Shown here: positions 59,850-64,000 of the stretch, piece by piece
How positions within the stretch are numbered: position 1 is the first letter of the stretch
Layout of the letters: every line of letters begins with the position of its first letter
DNA from: Pontederia crassipes
Lineage: Eukaryota > Streptophyta > Magnoliopsida > Commelinales > Pontederiaceae
Assembly (NCBI GenBank): GCA_030549335.1
Contig: CM060187.1
Location: 55,820,203 to 55,884,202 of the forward strand
Length of the DNA stretch: 64,000 bases
Direction: 5' to 3'
Translations under genes and position numbers: made by a program
Notes under the pieces: model-generated
The model's database searches: none
Told to the model about the DNA's origin: nothing
What the model saw: only the letters and a program-made list of their open reading frames with translations

Positions 59850-62800
59850 TAGCATTGGCATGGACTGGTTGTCCTACCACGATGCCTACTTACACTGCCG
59901 AGAAAAGAAGACCGTGGTCGGAGCACCAGGAGGACCTCCGACTATTGTCAGAGCCGTGCCACTAAAGTTGGGTAAGGTCCTGGTATCAACTATGAAACTA
60001 CTGAAGAAAAGATGCCGAGGATTCTTGGCAATCGTAGTCAAGACGGACCGGGCTGAGATAGACTGAGATAGCATTGAAGTGGTGAAGGAATTTTCGAACA
60101 TTTTTCCGGATGACATTTCGGGACTACCACCACGACGGAAGATCGACTTCTGCATCGACTTGGTGCCGGGTACTGCACCTATCTCAAAGGCACCGTATAG
60201 AATGGCTCCAACAGAAATGCTGGAATTGAAGACTCAAATCCAAGAGTTGTTGGATAAGGGATTCATCCAACCGAGTGTCTCCCCATGGGACGCTCCGATA
60301 TTGTTCGTGAAGAAGAAGGACGGATCTATGCGACTGTGCATATACTATCGGATGTTGAACAAGGTTACCATAAAAGAACAAGTATCCACTATCGAGAATT
60401 AATGACATGTTCGACCAATTGTCTTCGACAAAGGTGTTCTCGAAGATCGATTTGAGAAGTGATTACCATCAGCTTAGGATAGCTGATGACGATGTGTCGA
60501 AGACAGCATTCAGGACGAGATATGACCACTACGAGTTCTTGGTGATGTCGTTCGGGCTGACCAATGTCCCGGCAGCCTTTATGAATTTGATGAACCGGGT
60601 GTTCCGGCCATATCTGGACAAGTTCGTGATCGTATTCGTCGATGATATCTTAATTTATTCGTCGAGTCCGGAGGAACATAAGGAACATCTACGAGTTGTG
60701 CTACAGACTCTCCGAGAGCACAAGCTGTATGCCAAATTTTCAAAGTGCAAATTTTGGCTGCAAGAGATCATGTTCTTTGGACATATCATCAGCAAGGATG
60801 GGATATCAGTGGATCCTGCCAAAGTGGAAGCAGTTGCCAACTGGGAGCAACCAAAGAACGTATAAAAAATTAGGAGCTTCATCGGACTGGCATGATACTA
60901 CCGGAGATTCATACAAGATTTCTCCAAAATCGCGTCGCCACTGACAAATCCCACAAAGAAAGGCGTCAAATATGAGTGGTCACGGAAGTGTGAAGACAGC
61001 TTCCAGAAATTGAAGAAAAGATTGACGACGGCGCATATTCTGGCCATACCTTCAGGCCAAGGAGGTTATGTGATATATAGCGACGGATGTGGCATCGACT
61101 TTGGGTGCGTCTTGATGCAGCACGGGAAGGTTGTTGCTTATGCATCAAGGCAATTGAAGAAATACGAGAAGAATTATCCGACGCACGATCTCGAACTAGC
61201 AGCGGTAGTCTTCGCCCTCAAGATTTGGAGGCACTACATCTGTGGTGAAGAGTTCGAGATTTTCACATATCACAAAAGTCTGAAGTACATCTTTTCTCAG
61301 TGTGATCTGAACATGCATCAGAGGAGATGGATAGAATTCCTAAAAGATTATGACTTTGCCATCAGTTACCATCCGAGAAAAGCAAACTCGGTCGCGGACG
61401 CACTCAGCAGGAAGTGGGCAGGATCACTCGCATGCCTAAGAGTGAGTCGCTGGAATATGATCGAATGTATCATACAGGTCAGCCCAGTGACCAGTGGTGA
61501 TTGTGTATGGATTATGGCACACATCGGCATGCAACCCGAATTGATGATAAAGATTGGGAAGTCACAATCGAATGACAATGAGTACGACCATCTACTCAAG
61601 TTGTGCGAAAAGATTCATGCTGACTTTTCAGTCACCGATGGAGTCGTTAGATACATGAGACGTTTGTGGGTCCCTGACCATGATAGACTAAGAAGGCAAG
61701 TGCTTGATGAATGCCACAAATCGGAATTCACCATTCATCCTGGAAGCACAAAAATGTATAAAGATTTACAACGAACCTTCTGGTGGAATAACATGAAGAA
61801 GGACATAGCGAAGTACGTTGCAAACTGTATAGTATGTCAGCAAATGAAGGTTGAGCATCAAAGGTCATATGAAGTACTGCAGGAGCTTGGAATCCCACAA
61901 TGGAAATGAAAAAAGATAACGATGGACTTTGTTACAGGGCTTCCAATAACACAGCAGGGCCACGATGCGATATGGATAGTGGTGGACCGATTTAGCAAAG
62001 CGGTCCACTTCATTCCCGTCAAATGGAAGCAGTCCGTCGAAAGCTTGATGAACATTTATATTAAGGAGGTTATCCGACTATATGGAGTACCAGTCTCCAT
62101 CGTGTCAGATAGAGATCCACGTCCAGAGTGCCTTTGGAACGAAATTGAATTTCAGTACAGCGTTCCATCCTCACACAAACGGGCAGTCTGAGCGCACTAT
62201 ACAGACATTGGAAGATATGCTCCGAGCATGTGCATTGGACTAGAGTGGCAGTTGGGACACTCATCTCCCACTGATTGAGTTCGCATATAATAACAACCAC
62301 CACTCTAGTATTGGCATGGCACACTTTGCTTCCATGTATGGAAGACCATGTCGCTCCCCTATTCGTTGGAGTGAGGTAGAAGGACGACAGTTCTTGTCAG
62401 AAGAAATACTGAAGCAAACCATGGAGAATGCTGAAAAGGTTCGCCTCATTAGAGAAAGATTGAAAGCAGCATTCACCAGACAGAAGATATCTGGCAAGAA
62501 ACGAAGAAAACAGATCTTCAAGGTTGGAGATCGTGTGATGCTGAAAGTCTCCCCAATGAAGGGAGTGATGAGATTCAGCAAGAAGGACAAGCTGAGTCCT
62601 AGGTATGTTGGTCCATTCGAGATACTTGCACTAATTAGAGATGCAGCCTACAGGTTGGCGCTACCGCCATCATATGAACACGTGTGTAATGTTTTTCACG
62701 TGTCGATGCTGCGCAAGTATCAGCACGATGATGCTAATATAGTGAATATGGAAGAACCAAACTTGAATGTGGACCTAACATACGCATAACAACCTATAGA

Positions 62801-62945
62801 GATAATAAAGTACCAGACTAAGCATCTGAAGAATAAGATGGTACTTATGGTGAAAGTGGCATGGACACATCATAGAGACGAAGATGCTACATGAGAATTA
62901 GAAGATGAAATGAGGAAAGATTTTCCAGAATTATTTAAATAGATT
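59850..62945 (+). pseudogene. Chromovirus pol remnant (protease end to chromodomain)
   Basis: In order: a GMDWLSYHDA segment (after protease, about 59,856), reverse transcriptase ([37 protein letters not shown] and the active site FVDDILIYS near 60,640), RNase H ([30 protein letters not shown]), integrase zinc domain (H-H-C-C with CIVCQQMK, about 61,720-61,850), integrase core (DFVTGLP from about 61,925; SDRDPRP near 62,110), [19 protein letters not shown] and a chromodomain-like end (MVKVAWTHHRDEDAT) near 62,840-62,940. Breaks: stop near 60,062, frameshift near 60,400, stops at about 60,863 and 60,895, stop at 61,909, frameshift near 62,140-62,190 and stops in the chromodomain. The catalytic residues are still visible but the reading frame is not continuous. 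Confidence 0.85.
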
Positions 62946-63001
62946 GATGTAATTCCCCTTAAGCAAATTCGAGGACGAATTTATTTTTAAGGAGGTTATG
63001 A

Positions 63002-64000
63002 TGTAACGACCTGAATTTTCAGGGAATAGATAAATAATATTTATCTTTATTTAATGAATTTGAAAATCCCAATGTTAATATTCTTGGATTAATTAATTCC
63101 AAAATTGATAGAAATTATGAGACAAGATGGTTAAAGAGATAAGAAGGAATTTGAGAGAGATTGGATTTAATTGAGTTGTTATGAAATGAAAATTAATTAA
63201 TCTCAGATTTAATTAAATCTGAGATATTATGATGTGGTAAATCATTAATGGATGGTCAAGATTGATTTTAAAAGAGTCCAAGGCCTAATAGAATTGAAAT
63301 CACAAGCCTGCACTATAAATAGGCATTAAGAGGAGGCTGAAAAACCCCTTTGAACCAAACGGAATTTCTGCACCACGAGCCTCTCTTTTTCCTCTCGTTT
63401 GCATGCGAACCGAGGCACCCCCGAGAACGTGTGACGGCTGGTTTCGAAGCCTGCACATAAGAGAAGAAGTTCTAGGTTATGGCCGCGAGCTTCAGAGCGA
63501 GGACAGAGAGCAATCGCCGGCCAAAGTTCGGCGTTAGTGCAGATTTTTAGAGAAGAAAATTCGATTGGTTTTTCAACCAACTTTAGGTACGTAGGGGGAA
63601 TCCCTATGTCGTCGGTTTTCCGCGACATGAAACCCTAATCCCTTCTCCTTTGTACTAGGATTCTATTGATCTATTGTATGCATAGTTTGAATATCGTAGG
63701 GCAAAGTTGTGATGATCGCAAAGTCGCGTCGGAACGCACTTTTCCGTCGACGACAGAACTCGGCCCAGGTTCTGCTGTGCCCGGCCCAAATTTGGTTGAA
63801 TCCGGACCGAGTTGAAATCAGAACCGGATCGGATTGTCCAACCCGGCCCATCTCAGATTGTGCTTCGGCGCGACACATGTTACGGCGCGATCGTGATAGA
63901 TAGTGAACTGGCCGACCCGGCCTGGGTTCACTATACACCCGGCCCGAGTTTACCCTAGCCGAGGTGAGTTTTGACGTTTCCGAACACGGCCCGAGTTTCA
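63002..64000 (+). repeat. 3' LTR of the chromovirus (first 999 bases)
   Basis: Direct repeat of 56,470 onward; TATA box TATAAATAG at 63,314-63,322. A small deletion relative to the 5' copy is seen near 63,846-63,853 in the motif array. It continues beyond the window. Confidence 0.9.

Larger units (their letters stand above)
56470..64000 (+). mobile_element. Ty3/gypsy chromovirus (Tekay-like), 3' LTR truncated by window end
   Basis: The 5' LTR is 56,470-58,713 (2,244 bp; TGTAAC...GTTACA). The primer-binding site AAGGTATCAGAGCC follows at 58,717-58,730. The 3' LTR starts at 63,002 and runs past the window. A purine-rich tract (AAGGAGGTTATGA) precedes it. The interior of about 4.3 kb holds a reduced gag remnant and a pol gene in the order protease end, reverse transcriptase, RNase H, integrase, chromodomain. 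This is the Ty3/gypsy order, and the chromodomain places it among chromoviruses. Many stops and shifts make it non-autonomous. Confidence 0.9.

Noticed and set aside
1-64000. CRISPR array, rRNA or tRNA genes
   Set aside because: No regularly spaced repeat-spacer array and no rRNA core sequence were seen. No convincing tRNA cloverleaf was found by eye; the tRNA-like matches are retroelement primer-binding sites.

Overview
This is plant nuclear DNA. The genes have many introns, cellular genes sit apart in AT-rich DNA, and about half of the window is LTR-retrotransposon sequence, much of it nested or decayed. The very GC-rich first exon of the phytochrome gene and the form of the PHYB product suggest a monocot. 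I cannot name the species from sequence alone.

Layout. (1) 1-8,120 is nested retrotransposon debris: an LTR end (1-443), an old minus-strand Ty3/gypsy element with an 821-bp LTR (6,636-7,456), and a non-autonomous LTR element (1,426-6,446) inserted in the old gag gene with a perfect 5-bp target-site duplication. (2) 8,770-10,400 holds a MAPKKK-like kinase gene that is frameshifted, followed by a tandem partial copy; a third, more decayed relative lies at 17,270-17,770 on the other strand. (3) 12,587-14,404 (minus) is a GDSL esterase/lipase gene broken by a 184-bp tandem duplication plus one nonsense change. (4) 18,440-20,500 has gypsy and copia fragments. (5) 21,832-22,647 (minus) is a secreted glycine-rich protein gene. 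(6) 25,260-30,103 is an element with two LTRs over 2 kb but only about 270 bp between them; 30,230-33,560 is another eroded element. (7) 35,755-43,291 (minus) is an intact four-exon PHYB gene. (8) 47,705-54,117 (minus) is an intact 16-exon gene for the ATP-citrate lyase B subunit. (9) 56,470-64,000 is a chromodomain-type Ty3/gypsy element whose 3' LTR runs off the window.

PHYB and ACLB splice models were checked by hand: junctions are GT-AG, phases match, and the summed exons give open frames of 1,149 and 608 codons. The two genes are neighbours on the same strand but serve unrelated roles (red/far-red light sensing; cytosolic acetyl-CoA supply). Their introns hold all four SINE copies recognised here; three have long exact target-site duplications. 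The other cellular genes also have no evident functional link. The most unusual items are the GDSL gene-breaking duplication, the repeated palindromes and GC-rich motif arrays inside the LTRs, the inverted SINE pair in a PHYB intron, and the decaying kinase cluster.
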